DNA of 64,000 nt from Latrodectus hesperus (lineage: Eukaryota; Arthropoda; Arachnida; Araneae; Theridiidae): assembly GCA_037975125.1 (NCBI GenBank), contig CM075851.1, positions 128,235,770 to 128,299,769 of the forward strand, in the 5' to 3' direction. Shown piece by piece: positions 10,209 through 35,179 of the stretch (its first letter is position 1; each line of letters opens with the position of its first letter). Below the pieces are notes generated by a model. The model was given only the letters and a program-made list of their open reading frames with translations, was not told the origin of the DNA and made no database searches. The translations under genes and the position numbers were made by a program.

Positions 10209-13200
10209 TACGACCAACAGCTTTAGTTTAAATTGCGCACACATAAACCTCAATCACTGCAGAGCGGCTAACTATACAACTATCAGAGGACATTAAGAAC
10301 TTAAACTTAAATTGCATCTCGTTAAATGATCCTTATTACCATAATGGCAACATCACTAGCTTCAGTAAAGATTTTATTATCATTGCTAAGCATAAACCCA
10401 AAGCAGCAATACTCATTAGCAAAAGGTTCAACTTCAACATTTTATTCACCACCAAACACCTAGTAATCATACAGCTTAACCTCAATGACAGACAACTAAT
10501 CATAGCTTCAATTTATTGCCCACCATCCAAGAGAATACAAGACCTATTAGACCTACTTGAAACACATTTAATTGCACACAACACCAGCAAATGGCTTATC
10601 TTCGGCGATTTCAACGCCAAATCCACGACATGGGGACCTCGCAGAACGGACTTCCGAGGAGAGACAGTCCTCGAGTTCATCGCAAAACACAATTTAATTG
10701 TCGAGAATGACCCAAACAGTATACCAACTTTCTCCAGTACTATTGGGGAGAGTTGGGTGGACATCCTGCTAACACTTAATCTAGAGAGCAAAGAAATTTC
10801 AAATTGGAAGATAGTGGATAGATACTCTGCAAGCGACCATAATTTAATGACCTGCGAGTTTAACATTAAGAAACTTAAGAATTCACATAACGTAAGATGG
10901 AACTCAAGGAATATTAACATGATAGAATTAGGAAAGGAAATCAATACAATACCAGAATACTATACAAATTTTAATCAATCTAATTTTGAGGATAAGATAA
11001 ATGAAATTGAAAATAAGTTAGTTAAACTTTGCATTAAACACAAGAAGAAATATAATAGAACTAACACTAAAAGTAACTATTGGTGGACCCCACAATTAAC
11101 ACAAGAAAGAAGCTATGTGAGAGCGCTTAGAAGAACTTACCAAAAAGAACAGAACACGGAGACACGCAACACCAAAAAGATAAGATTCAAAATGGAGGCG
11201 GCGAAGTACAGGAAGCACATCAATGAAACCAAACAACAAGCTTTCAGAGACTACCTAGGCAGCGTAACTAAAACTAACGCATTTGGCAATCATTTCAGAC
11301 TAATTAAAGAAAAGACTCAAAATTCAATGATTACCACTAACATTAACATTGGAAATAACATTCAGACCAACTCCATCAAAGACGCGACAAATGAAATTTT
11401 AAAATTCCACTTCCCGCTTACCACAGTACACAAACCAAACAACATGATTGGAACTAAGAACGAACCAGAATTCACCATCATGGAAGTTGAAGACACCATA
11501 CACGACATGGACAGAAACAAGGCCCCAGGCTTCAATAATATTTGCCTAGATATTTATGAACTATTATTTAATGCTAACAAGTATTGGTTCACTAATATTT
11601 TCAATCTGTGCCTCAAATACAATATTTTCCTCAAGTACTGGAAGGTAGCCAAAGTAGTACTCATTCCGAAGGAAGGCAAGGACCCAACGCTGAAGGAAAG
11701 CTATCGACCAATCTGCTTGCTACCAGTTTGGGGCAAGATTCTCGATAAGTTAATTATGAGACGCCTGCAATCACACTTCCAATCCATACTTAGCCCAAAT
11801 CAATATGGCTTTATGAAAGGAAAATCAACGTGCGACGCAATTTACAATATCATCAGTAAAATTGAGGCTAATAATAAAAATAAGAAATACACATGCTTAA
11901 TATCGCTTGATATTCAGAATGCTTTCAATAGCGCAAGGTGGCACGACATCATTAACGTACTGGGCAATTTCAATATTCCTAAAAATATATTCGACATCAC
12001 TAAATCTTTCCTCAATGATAGATGCTATCTTGATTTCGATGGCAATTGGACAAAGTACAACATAGGAGTCCCACAAGGATCAAGCTTGGGACCATTTCTA
12101 TGGTTAATTTTAATTAATGAGCTCCTAAGTCAAGATCTTGGAAACGACACACAAATACAAGCTTTTGCGGACGACGTAGCCATAATACTTACTTCCACGT
12201 CATACTACAACTTCACAAAATTAGCGAACACACCACTGGGCTTAGTCTCCAGCTGGACAAACAAGTTTGGCCTTAAGCTCAGCATCAATAAATGCAAATT
12301 TACTATCTTCACGCCTGGTAAAGATATTTCCAGGAAACCACCCATCAGCATCGAGGGAAATAGGATTGAATATACACCAGAAATCAAGTATCTGGGATTG
12401 ATTTTTGATACGAAACTAACCTGGATGGCGCATCTCAATAAGATAAAAGACAACGTAGGGAACATACAAAATAAGATTGCACGAATTGCACGAGTGACTT
12501 GGGGACTAAAACCAACAGTCTTAAAATTGATCTATACCCAAGTCACGGAAAACGTAATCCTCTATGGTTGCCAAGTATGGTACAGAGACACGGTCAAAAT
12601 CAATCAAAAATTAGGACAGATTCAAAGAGTAGCGTTAATAAAACTCACGAAAACGTATAGGACCACCTCCACTGATGCTTTAAACATTTTATCAGGCTGC
12701 GTTCCACTTCACATTATGGCAGCATCACTGAAGATGAGATTCAGACTTTGGAACTGTAGGGAAGGCATTACAATCAACGGAGTAACCTGGGATAACACCA
12801 ATGCCTGGACCAAACAAACGGAAATTATGACACCTTGGGAAAAATATCACATCCCCTGGAATTGTGATGCAAATCATGATCAATACTACGCCTACACAGA
12901 TGGCTCCAAAATGGAAAACAGAGTAGGATGCGCCTCTATCATCATGTACAAAAGTGAAAGGATACACATGATCCAAATCAGACTGAACGACGACGCCTCA
13001 GTCTTTGAAGCAGAGGCCCTGGCGATTTTAGAAACCATGAGGTATTCAATTGAACACAATTTACCCAGCTGTCACATACACTCCGATTCAAGGTCAGTAC
13101 TAATGGCACTAGAACGCTGTAAAATCTCAAATGATACGATCAAGGAAATCAACACCATTGTTAAACAATACCCACAACGCTTCCATATGCACTGGGTTAA

Positions 13201-13723
13201 AGCCCATGTGGGCATTAAATATAATGAGGAGGCCGACACGGCTGCCAAAGAAGCAGCAAAATCGACAGTGATTACCAGAACAGTCAAATTAAGTAGGCAA
13301 CAATTTAAAACACTGACCAGCCAGTGGGAAATCTCTCAATGGCAAGCACTTTGGGACAGCTCCAACAAGACAAGAAGACTGCATGACATCTTTAACAATG
13401 TCACTAAGAACAGACTACAAGCAGACTTCCTACTCAATCAGATCCTGACTGGACATGGGACGTTCGGGACTTATAGAGAACGCTTCCATAATCGAAGTGC
13501 GATCTGCCCCCACGATGAGGAAATTCAAAGTCCTGAACACCTCATTTATAAGTGTGAGAATTACAGTACCATCAGAAAGAACTTATTCCCACACAAATTC
13601 AAGGAAATGTCACTCCCTGAATTACTAAAGTACCAGACTTTTAGGAAAGGCATGAGAGACATCATGCTCAGTGAACTGAAAATTCAACTGGAGACACTAA
13701 ATGATGATGAGGAAACAGAGTAA
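10201..13723 (+). pseudogene. LINE ORF2: endonuclease, reverse transcriptase, RNase H; one frameshift near the start
   Basis: ORF2 encodes target-site cutting and reverse transcription. The ATG at 10201 overlaps the ORF1 stop. The first about 27 codons are in frame 1 (ending in NHCRAANYTT, the usual endonuclease start). Near 10280 the reading continues in frame 2, so a single base change in length breaks the gene. The rest is open to TAA 13721-13723. Endonuclease motifs: FGDFNAK near 10601, and SASDH at residues 24-28 counted from codon 10757. Reverse transcriptase: LDIQNAF (D385), PQGSSLGP, and FADD (D472, D473). RNase H: YTDGSK (D715), EAEALAI (E753), HSDSRS (D777), HVGI...EEAD (D827). A C-terminal CCHC-like motif starts at C917. 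It is otherwise well preserved, so it is either a very young copy or carries a sequencing error. Confidence 0.88.
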
Positions 13724-14065
13724 GAACACTAACTCTCCAACCTAACTATGTATAATTCTCTCACAATTTGTAAATAACCCGATCCCTTACTGTAAATAAC
13801 GTCACTAATTTTGTAAATAATTATTAATTGTCATTTGTTATTTGTAACTCTTTGTATAACCCAGATTCTGTATGTAAATAGTGTTTATAATAAAGAAAAG
13901 GAAAAGCAAATCTTTCAGTCAGACGACGGGATATACACCAGACTAGTCTTCTTTGCCTAATTGGCTTTTGAGTTTTTCTGTCCGAACCAGTCTCTCGTAC
14001 TACGGGAGCACTATTGACGACTCAAACACCGCATACATTCGGGTGGGTCGGTTCAATCTTTGGTA

Positions 14066-14231
14066 TTACCTTGTCTGATTTAATTCACAGTATTTCATTC
14101 TTAAAAAGTCATTAAGAAACAACATCCAGTCCAAAACATGTATCATAATGGTCATCGCACGAAAAACAATGATGGCACAAGTTGACACATTATTTAGACA
14201 TTTTCGGGTCGACAACAGAATATACAGGAAA
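14066..14231 (+). repeat. Right part of partial repeat copy A2 plus LINE target-site duplication
   Basis: 14066-14080 is the second copy of the LINE target-site duplication. From 14081 the sequence follows copy A 3802-3951 (taattcacagtatttcattc onward) to the segment ending acaacagaatatacaggaaa. After about 14231 it leaves the repeat and enters a microsatellite. It includes a copy of the open stretch described at 3810-3962. Confidence 0.88.
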
Positions 14232-14263
14232 ATTATAATATATATAATGAGTTTATATACTTA

Positions 14264-14413
<150 letters not shown>

Positions 14414-14695
14414 AAAATTATAACAAATCAATTCTAACAGTCTCAATTCTAATAAGCGCAACTAAAATTAAATCAGTGATTCGGAAACATTTAACTAAAT
14501 ATTGTTCTTTATACCATTTCTCTCTTTTGAAGAATTAAAAAGATTGTGATAAAATAAAAAAAGATGATTGACATGAAATAACAGTGCGATATTTGATTTG
14601 TTAGATGTATCGCATTTAATGTGTTGAAAATTGAAATATGCATTTATCCTTTAAAAGTTTTCTAATATTATTTTTTATGACTATTTTTTGTATAG

Positions 14696-27766
<13,071 letters not shown>

Positions 27767-28252
27767 TTTATAAAAGCATATTTATAATGATTTAAAATTA
27801 TTGAAATGCATTAAATTAATCTGACTTGTGTTAATCCTTGGTAAGTATCATTTTACAAAAATTATACAGGGTGATTATAAAAAAAAACTTTGCCAACATC
27901 TGCACTTCTAGCGTCCATTCTATTTAACCGATCAAGATGATACTTCAAATATAGTTCTTTTGAGATATGCGCTCGAGATTCTGTGAATGGCAACACAGTG
28001 GCCCTCGCGGTTACAGTTATAGTGATAGAAACTCGAAATTTTCGAATGGCAACGCCTACTTTTTACCATCGCAAAATGTTCAGCACATGCGAAAACTTTA
28101 AATAGCGTTGAAACGGTACCGATATGTCCGAAAACCGACGTGTTATACACATACAAACAGTTCTTCAAGGCGCACGGAGGAATAATGCATACGACAGAGA
28201 CAAGACACTGCTCAATGATGAAAACACATAGAGAAAAAAATCTTTATTAATT

Positions 28253-29639
28253 TCAAACATTTTCCACATGAGTGCCATCACAGGCAATTACGCATTGCAT
28301 GCGGGAGACGGTGGACAATGTCGCTGCACACAACATGGCACGAGGGATGTTTCCAATCTCACGCCGTATAGAATCCTTTAAGTCCGAAAATGTTTGAGGA
28401 TTGCACAGATAAACTTTGGATTTGAGATAGCCCCAAAACCAGAAAACCATAGGCGTCAGATCTGGGGATCGCGCAGGCCACGGAAAAGGATAATAGCGTG
28501 AGATGATACGATCACCAAAATGCTGATCCAGGAGCCTTTTAACTGACCTCGCTATATGTGGAGGTGCGCCATCTTGCATCCAAACAATGTCATTGAGTGC
28601 ATTCAGCCGACGCAACTCCGGTAAGACATAATTTTTCAGCATGGCTGCATACCGAGGGCCCGTTACAGAACATGTTGCAGGGCCAGTCGGGGTCGTTTCC
28701 TCAAAGAAGAACGGGCCCAGAACAAATGTAGCTGTAATGCCGCACCACACAGTCACTTTGGCGTCAAATAATGGTACTGGCGCCACAGCATGAGGATTCG
28801 TCTCTCCCCAGTGCACACAATTCTTTGTGTTAATGCTGCCATTTAAGGTGAAATGCGCCTCGTCCGTCCATAGTATGCGAAGTGGCCAGTCGTTATCCGC
28901 ATCATATCGTAACAAAAATGCATTTGCGAAGTCCAGACGTTGTTGTGGGTCACCCGGCTCCAACATCTGGACGCGCTGGAAGCCGATAGGGAAACATGTG
29001 AAGTACCGAGCGCAAGAGCTTGCGGACCGTTGAGTTCGGAATATCCAACACGCGCGCTATGCCTCTTGCGGTTTCTGTGTGTCCTGCAGTCACTGTATGG
29101 TGCACTTCCATGACAACATCCTCAGAAACAGTGGGCCGTCCGGAGCGCTGTTTGTCACAGGTGCAGCCTGTATCTTCGAATTTCCGCACTAAATCACGCA
29201 GAGCTTGCAGAGTACATGGGCCACGTCGTTGTCGATGATTGCGGCGATACACACGTGAAAAAAAATATTATATATCAAACTAAAAAACTAAATAGATCCG
29301 GTGAAGGCACTGCATAAGTATACTAAATAAATACGCAATTGAAAACGTAACAAATATTTAATAGCAGATAAAAATAACAAATACTTTTGGCCGATTACAT
29401 CGACCCGAGCTGAGAAACATAGTTCTCCTACAAAAGCAAGCAAAAACAAAAGTGCGACTAAAAACTATATAACAAATACAAAATACAAGTTGCAAAGAAC
29501 GCCCTCTAGCGTTCAGGCAGTACCTAGTGGGTTGCTGCGGATTGATATTTTCCACAACACGCAAGGCTTCCGCAGCGTTCATCCCATTTTGGTAATAGAG
29601 TTTGATCAATTCACCGCGAACTTTCCTAGGAAGACTCAT
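28253..29639 (-). pseudogene. Transposase with DUF4817-like N-terminus, broken three ways
   Basis: Read on the minus strand from ATG 29637-29639. The N-terminal helix-turn-helix (MSLPRKVRGELIKLYY...EALRV) is cut at about 29557 by the solo LTR and resumes at about 29252 with YRRNHRQRRGPCTLQALRDL and CDKQRSGRPTVSED. A frameshift near 28985 moves the reading to the frame starting MLEPGDPQQRLDF. The catalytic core follows: WTDEAHF (first Asp) and WMQDGAPPH (second Asp). At the place of the third Asp, 42 residues further (RSPDLTPMVFWFWG), there is Val (codon GTT, 28445-28447), a one-base change from Asp. The gene ends at 28253. The transposase is dead; the preserved inverted repeats could still respond to a related enzyme. 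Confidence 0.88.
29256..29556 (-). mobile_element. Solo LTR inside the transposase gene
   Basis: 301 bp with TG...CA ends, flanked by the 5-bp direct repeat acacg (29251-29255 and 29557-29561), the signature of LTR-retrotransposon integration. On the minus strand it starts TGTGGAAAAT and carries ATTAAATAT near its 3' half. There is no internal coding region, so it is the product of LTR-LTR recombination. It has nearly the same length and the same TGTGG start as the Ty3 LTR at 1488-1789, but the rest is not obviously alike. Orientation is inferred from the TGTGG start and the position of the ATTAAA. Confidence 0.85.
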
Positions 29640-30109
29640 ATCGTCGGCATGTGCGAGTTCCCGAATGACGACTTCGCATACCCGCTTGGTATTTTATAGG
29701 TTTCCTACGCTGAATATCTGGCGACCGGCGTTCTGTGATTGGTTTCTTGACTCTGTCACATGCAAATTTATTGCGTGCGCCCAAATCGTGTTTTATTGGC
29801 TGGTTTTCAGAACTCTTTTTTGTGTTTGCAGAACACGTCCGTTTTTAGACATATCGGTACCGTTTCAACGCTATTTAGGGTTATCGCATGTGCTGAACAT
29901 TTTGCGATGGTAAAAAGTAGACGTTGCCATTCGAAAATTTCGAGTTTCTGTCACTATAACTGTAACCGCGAGGGCCACTGTGTTGCCATTCACAGAATCT
30001 CGAGCGCATATCTCAAAATAACTATATTTGAAATATCATCTTGATCGGTTAAATAGAATGGACGCTAGAAGTGCAGATGTTGGCAAAGTTTTTTTATAAT
30101 CACCCTGTA

Positions 30110-30882
30110 TATTATTATATACAGAAAATTTATTGATGTACTACTCCATCTTATAATAGATTTTTTTTCATTGCTTACGTTTTTTTCTTTTTTTTAAACT
30201 TTAAATTTTTGAGAGGAAAATTCATTTTATGTAATTATATTAATTTACAAAATTTTTTCTATATTCATAAATTATTATTTTGAATCTACTAAAATTGTTC
30301 AGTTCCTCATGAATCACATAGATAAAATTAGGGATGATCTTTTATTGACCAAGATAGGATAAATTTTAGGTTTGATTATTACCATCTCGTTATTTGAAAT
30401 CTTAAAGGGAAAACACTAAAAAATAGTTGTAAGAAAAAATAATATGGGATAGCAGTACATTTTTGTTTATTATTACATAATAGTATATCTAAAATGTATT
30501 TACAATTAATAAACCTTCATTTTATTATTAATACAATGAATTCGTAATTTTTAAAAGTCAATATGGTTATTTCTTTTTATTTATGACGGTCGATTTTATG
30601 GGCATATATCTGTATATACAGCGTTATGAAAATGAAGTTGTTCCATTTGTTCACAGTAGAAATATACTTACTGCATTGTAGATACCTCTCAATACTTCAT
30701 CCTTAATGCATACTTACTATAAAAATGCTAAAAATCTGGTAAACTTTTGCCGAAGAATAATTTAAATTTACGTTAAAACATACACTTTTGATAAGTTATT
30801 TATTTTATATACTTATATAAACAAATTATATAAAAATATTAGAGTAAAAATATAAATTTTTTAGACAATTTTCTAATTAATA
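30110..30882. other. AT-rich spacer, no gene seen
   Basis: AT-rich sequence between two transposons. I see no coding region, repeat or RNA gene. It ends in the TA dinucleotide (30881-30882) used as target by the next element. Confidence 0.6.
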
Positions 30883-32275
30883 CACTACTGGCTATTAAAA
30901 TTGCTACACCAAGAAGGAATACAAATAACAGAACGATATTTATTGGACACATACATTATAGTGGAAAGAACAAGTGATTAGATTTAAATTAAAATAGGAT
31001 GTATAGATCTTGAGAAATCATTACCCAGAGCAGCCACCTCTGGCAGCAATAACAACATTTATCCGCCTAGGCATGGAGTCAAACAGAGATTGTATGGCAT
31101 GTACGGGGATCTCAGTCCATGCAGCTTCAATAATATGCCACAGTTCATCGACAGTAGTGGATGGTGAGTGATGGCGTGCCAATCACTCGACAACCATTGA
31201 CCACACGTTCTCAATTGGTGACAGATCAGGAGAACGTGCTGGCCAGGGTAACAGTCGAACCTGTTCTGTATCAAGGAAGTTCAGAACAGTACGGGCAACA
31301 TGCGGTCGTGCATTATCACGTTGAAACAAAGCATTAAGAAGGCCTCGAAGATAGGGCAGAGCCACGGGCTTTAACACATCGGAAATGTAACGGTTGCTGT
31401 TCAGAGTACCGGTAATGCGAACAAGAGGTGATCGAGACGTGTATCCAATGGCACCCCATACCATCACTCCAGCAGATGGGCCAGTATGGGATGTCCAATG
31501 CAAGTTGGCAATGCGCGTTCTCCACGATGCCTCCAAACACGGATGCGGCCATCATAGTCCTGTATACAGAACCAAGATTCATCTGTAAAGATGACGTGAT
31601 GCCATTCTCGCCTGATCACACCATTGAAGGCGCTGCTGTCTGTGACGCAGCGTTAATGGTAGCCGAAGCCATGGTCACCGTGCAGACAACCCATGCTGCT
31701 GCAAACGTCGTCGAACTGTTCGAGCAGAAACTTGTTGCCTTGCAAATGACTTCATTTCTCGACTCAGGGTTCGTGACGTGACTGTACGATCCCTTGTGAC
31801 CATGCGGATAAGATGTCTTTCTTCTCTGCTGTTAGTGATGGGGGGTCGCTGAGATCCTGCATGACGTTCCGTATGATTGTCCTGAACCCATCGATTCCAT
31901 ATTCTGCTAACAGTCATGGGGTCTCGACCGACGGGAGCAGCAATATTGCTCTACGATAAACCGCAATCCCGATAGGCTATAATCTTTCCTCGATCAAAGT
32001 CAGACACGTGCTGATAGGCATTTCTTCTTCTTACACGAGGCATTACAACAACTTTCTTTGCCGAAAACAACATTGAAACGGAAATTGAGTATGAGAAAAC
32101 TGCTGTCAAATCTCTGGTTTTATACACATTGTAGATGTCGCTACTGTCGCCTGCTTTGTATGAATGCACTGAAAATCTTTTCATTTGCATATCAGAGCAA
32201 GTTCTACCTGTCATGCAAATTTCACGTGTGTGTTGTGCCACTTTCCTGGTGTAGCAATTTTAATGCCCAGTAGTG
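30883..32275 (-). mobile_element. Tc1 element with 29-bp inverted repeats
   Basis: A 1393-bp element between TA dinucleotides (30881-30882, 32276-32277). The ends cactactggctattaaaa... (30883-30911) and ...ttttaatgcccagtagtg (32247-32275) are inverted repeats with two mismatches in 29 bases. The length and structure are typical of a full-length Tc1 copy. The transposase lies on the minus strand and is inactive. Confidence 0.93.
31021..32043 (-). pseudogene. Tc1 DD34E transposase, several stops and frameshifts
   Basis: Starts at ATG 32041-32043 (MPRVRRRNAYQHVSDF) and ends at TAA 31021-31023 after ARGGCSG. Helix-turn-helix pieces: GKIIAYRDCGLS, then an in-frame TAG, and MTVSRIWNRW. The catalytic residues are present: FTDES, RDNARPH, and SPIENVW with 34 residues between the second and third. 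The breaks are the TAG near 31950, a TGA after GLSAR near 31675, at least two frame changes between 31540 and 31640, and a TGA after SMVVE at 31183-31185. At 31675 and 31183 the stop is TGA where the family usually has CGA (Arg), consistent with CpG decay. The length over the broken gene (about 340 codons) is normal for Tc1. Confidence 0.9.
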
Positions 32276-32277
32276 TA

Positions 32278-34400
32278 TAAAGATTTTGATAAAAGTTTCT
32301 TCGCATGATTGAACACATGAAAAAAAACTTCCTCTGTAGTTAAGACTAATAAGCCATTAAATTTAAATATTTACTTATAGATATGAAGAAGCTTCCTTAG
32401 ATTTGATTAAAAATATTAAATTGCAAAATTTTCTTATATTGATTATTTTTTTAAAAAAATCGTGAATTCACATTTGTATCTATATTGAAAACAACAGAGG
32501 ATTCTAAAAGTTAAGCAACAAATAGAAAAGTCTATTTAAAACTGCTAATCCTAATTCAAAAATTTTGAAAGTTTAATATGTTGGAATGTTGAATCAAGCG
32601 ATACATTATACAAAAGAGTAATGGTATTATCGTTCAATTAAAACATGAATCTAAATTAATTGTTTAAAGAGAAATGTTGCTCAATGAACAATTGCATATT
32701 AAGCAATTTCAAGGTAGTGAAGGGGCACGTGTACAAATGAGTTTGAACTGCCATTTATTAGCGGAATTTCCCTATAGAAACTTAAGTAGATACATTAAAC
32801 TTAAAAGCTAACAATGTGGCGATGCAAAAGGCGTAAAAAGGGATCGTTCTATGGAAAGTCAATCGTGAAACCGATTTCTAATTGTCCACTGAAGGGAGAT
32901 CTTACATATGTATATAAAATTGTGTGTGCAAAAAAGTTCTTTCAATTTAAAATGTGATTCAAATAAAAAAATCAATTATTAAAATATTTATCCAACTACA
33001 ATTACTCATCGATTATGAATGAGTGAAAAAATCCTAAACTTTAATTTTCGGGATATCTTGTATAATGATTTACATACGTCACATTAAACTTACTGTTTGG
33101 GGTGAAAGATAAAGGCTATAGAAATACGAAAGAATCTTTGTCAAACGAAATTCTAGTATATTTTCTAAAGATTTTTAAAACTGGGAAACATTTAGGATCC
33201 ATCTGGTTTACTTGGATTTCCTGATAGTTTTTTTTCTTTTTAATTAGGCTTTTGTTTGCTTTATTGTTCACTTCTATGAACCTTATTTGCAAAAGAAAAC
33301 ACAAGAAATGAAATGGTCTCGTATGAAACAAAACCTAATGCACGGCGAAGAGATGCCATTCGTGAGCAAGATCGCAACCATCTACAAAGCCCATGAAAAC
33401 GGACGAATACCAGCTCACAATGGAGGATTTGGAAGCATCTAAAGCAACCATTGCTGCGTCCCTTTGCAACTCACAGATAAAAAAGACATGATTACTTCAG
33501 AAATCAATCCAAAATTGCAGTGGCTCGAAGATCCAGCACAGGCTAAAAACTTTTGGTTGACATAACAAACAGCGAAATATTTTTTACATGAAATAAAGCA
33601 AACTACAAGTTCCATATATCGCGCTCATAAACTTATTCCACTTAGTGTCCTCTTTATATCATTCAGATTTCGATGATTTAATAAATGTATACACTTGTTT
33701 TTATGTGAAAATAAAACTTTTTTTAGTAATTTTTATTTTAAAGATTGAACTATCAAAAATTCAAACTATAACATTTATTACCTCAATAAAATTTTATGTT
33801 GTTCATCTGCTCGCTTAACACAAGTATTAATTCCATATATTTTCCGTACCATTTTGTATTTATAAATCGGTAGAGTTAACAATTTTTGTTTCATATCATT
33901 TTTTGTATTTTCATATAACAAACTAAAAATTAAAATATCTCTTAAAATTTTGCTATTGGCATTATTTTTCCACACACACAAGAAAACATAATATTCAATA
34001 AAATGTCTTCATTTTATTACAAATTATATTTATTTATTTAGCCTTGAAGGAAAATTATAGTTCTTGAAGAAATATAAAAACGAAATAAGTAGGAAAGATT
34101 TAAAAACAATATTTAAATTGAACACTAAATTTCACTTCAATTCAGTTAATAGAAATGACAATGTAAATATTTTATTTTCAAATTTATATGCAAAGTTCAT
34201 GTTTTCCTTAAAAATTAAAAAAAAATATTAGTTGTGACTTCATAAGAAAATAATATGTTCTTATAAGAGAATCATAGTAAAAGTGCAATTTTACCTCTAA
34301 TGAATTTAATTATAACACCATTTCTTACTTGATATCTCTGGCATGCTAGTTTGATTCTTATCTCCCTTAAAATAAAGTTATTATTAAAGTTCACACATTA
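32278..34400. other. AT-rich spacer with one less AT-rich island
   Basis: Mostly AT-rich and featureless. At about 33310-33560 there is a less AT-rich island with short open stretches in two + frames (one containing MEDLEASKATIAASLCNSQI, another EEMPFVSKIATIYKAHENGR). Both end at stops within about 45 codons. No family is recognised; a decayed gene or transposon fragment is possible. Confidence 0.4.
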
Positions 34401-34781
34401 TTATGTTGTTGTTACTAATGACACTTGGACAAGCCAAGCTCGTTATGCCTTGGCTATGCGAATTTAAGTCAATTGGGAGCGTCTTTCTTTTAATCAGAGC
34501 ACCAAAAAGGTGAAAGTACGACTTTAGCTCTTCAAATTCTCCGATAGATGGCAGCACCAAAATATCTATTACCTCAATTTTGGCATTGATCTGAAGGGGA
34601 AGTAAATTGCTCCAGACCATTGCACCCATGGTGACGGCTCAACGAGGGACCACTTTCGATTCCACAGATTTAACGAGCACGTACATCGCATGTACTCGGT
34701 GGGTCTTTAGCGGCATTGGGAATCGAACCCCACCTTTCCGGATGGAAGGCCGATACCCTGACCACTAGGCTACCACGGCCC
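34401..34781 (-). mobile_element. tRNA-derived SINE with (AAC)n-like tail
   Basis: On the minus strand the head reads GGGCCGTGG then an A-box TAGCCTAGTGG (34762-34772) and a B-box GGTTCGATTCC (34719-34729), the internal RNA polymerase III promoter. A non-tRNA body of about 300 bp follows and ends in AACAACAAC at about 34402-34412. The head is tRNA-like, but the body and tail make it a SINE and not a tRNA gene. No convincing target-site duplication was found, so the ends are approximate to a few bases. Confidence 0.75.
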
Positions 34782-34975
34782 TTACACAAAACCTCCGACT
34801 GAGGGGGAAGAGTGAGAACGTGTGTATTGCATGCTTTCACATTTTGCCTACAGTAAAGTGTCCTATTTAACTTAAACGTTGGAAATCTATACCAAAATAA
34901 GCGGAATTTTAACTTTACACGATAGAAAATTCTTAACTATCTATATCCAAAATTACGGATTTTATTAGTGAATTA

Positions 34976-35179
34976 CTGAATGAATTTCACTTGGATCCAA
35001 AATGGTGGAAAAAGCGACGCTTTGATGGTCCGCCAGATACAGAGTTCCGAGATACAGATACAGAGTTAGCGAGATGGTCCGCCATAGATTACAGAGCATC
35101 AGATCAACAAGAGTCTATTTTTTCTAAACCCAATTGTTTTCTTAATACACTCGGATTAAGAAAAAGTGATATCCATTAG
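34976..35179 (+). other. Unassigned open stretch of about 65 codons
   Basis: An open frame rich in Asp, Arg and Trp, beginning around 34976 and reading LDPKWWKKRRFDGPPD, stops at 35177-35179. It contains a short direct repeat (agagttccgagatacagata / cagagttagcgagatgg and ggtccgcca twice). No ATG starts it and no family is clear. WW...GP patterns occur in BEL/Pao retrotransposon proteins, but the match is too weak to call. 35180-36378 holds nothing I recognise. Confidence 0.2.

Larger units (their letters stand above)
8946..14065 (+). mobile_element. Nearly complete LINE, I/jockey-type with RNase H, 5.1 kb
   Basis: A non-LTR retrotransposon inserted into repeat copy A2. The 15-bp target-site duplication ttaccttgtctgatt lies at 8931-8945 and 14066-14080; without the LINE the flanks join into the sequence seen at 3787. 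Order: 129-nt 5' leader, ORF1 (9075-10208, gag-like), ORF2 (10201-13723, endonuclease, reverse transcriptase, RNase H), 3' untranslated region with AATAAA near 13889. The leader carries two similar 22-mers at 9010-9031 and 9047-9068. The 3' end has no poly(A) tail and ends ...tcaatctttggta. Its GC content is clearly higher than that of the host repeat. It appears full length, but ORF2 carries a frameshift near its start. Confidence 0.93.
27867..30107 (-). mobile_element. Tc1/mariner-type element with long inverted repeats
   Basis: A 2241-bp element flanked by TA (27865-27866 and 30108-30109), starting CAGGGTGATTATAA and ending in its complement TTATAATCACCCTG. The terminal inverted repeats are about 278 bp (27867-28144) and 276 bp (29832-30107) and agree at roughly 95 percent. 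Its transposase gene runs on the minus strand. A solo LTR of 301 bp is inserted inside the gene, so the element itself was about 1.94 kb. It begins 100 bp after the stop codon of the transporter gene. Confidence 0.92.

Noticed and set aside
34719..34781. tRNA gene on the minus strand
   Set aside because: A- and B-boxes are present, but the sequence continues into a SINE body with an AAC tail and the arms do not pair as in a tRNA.
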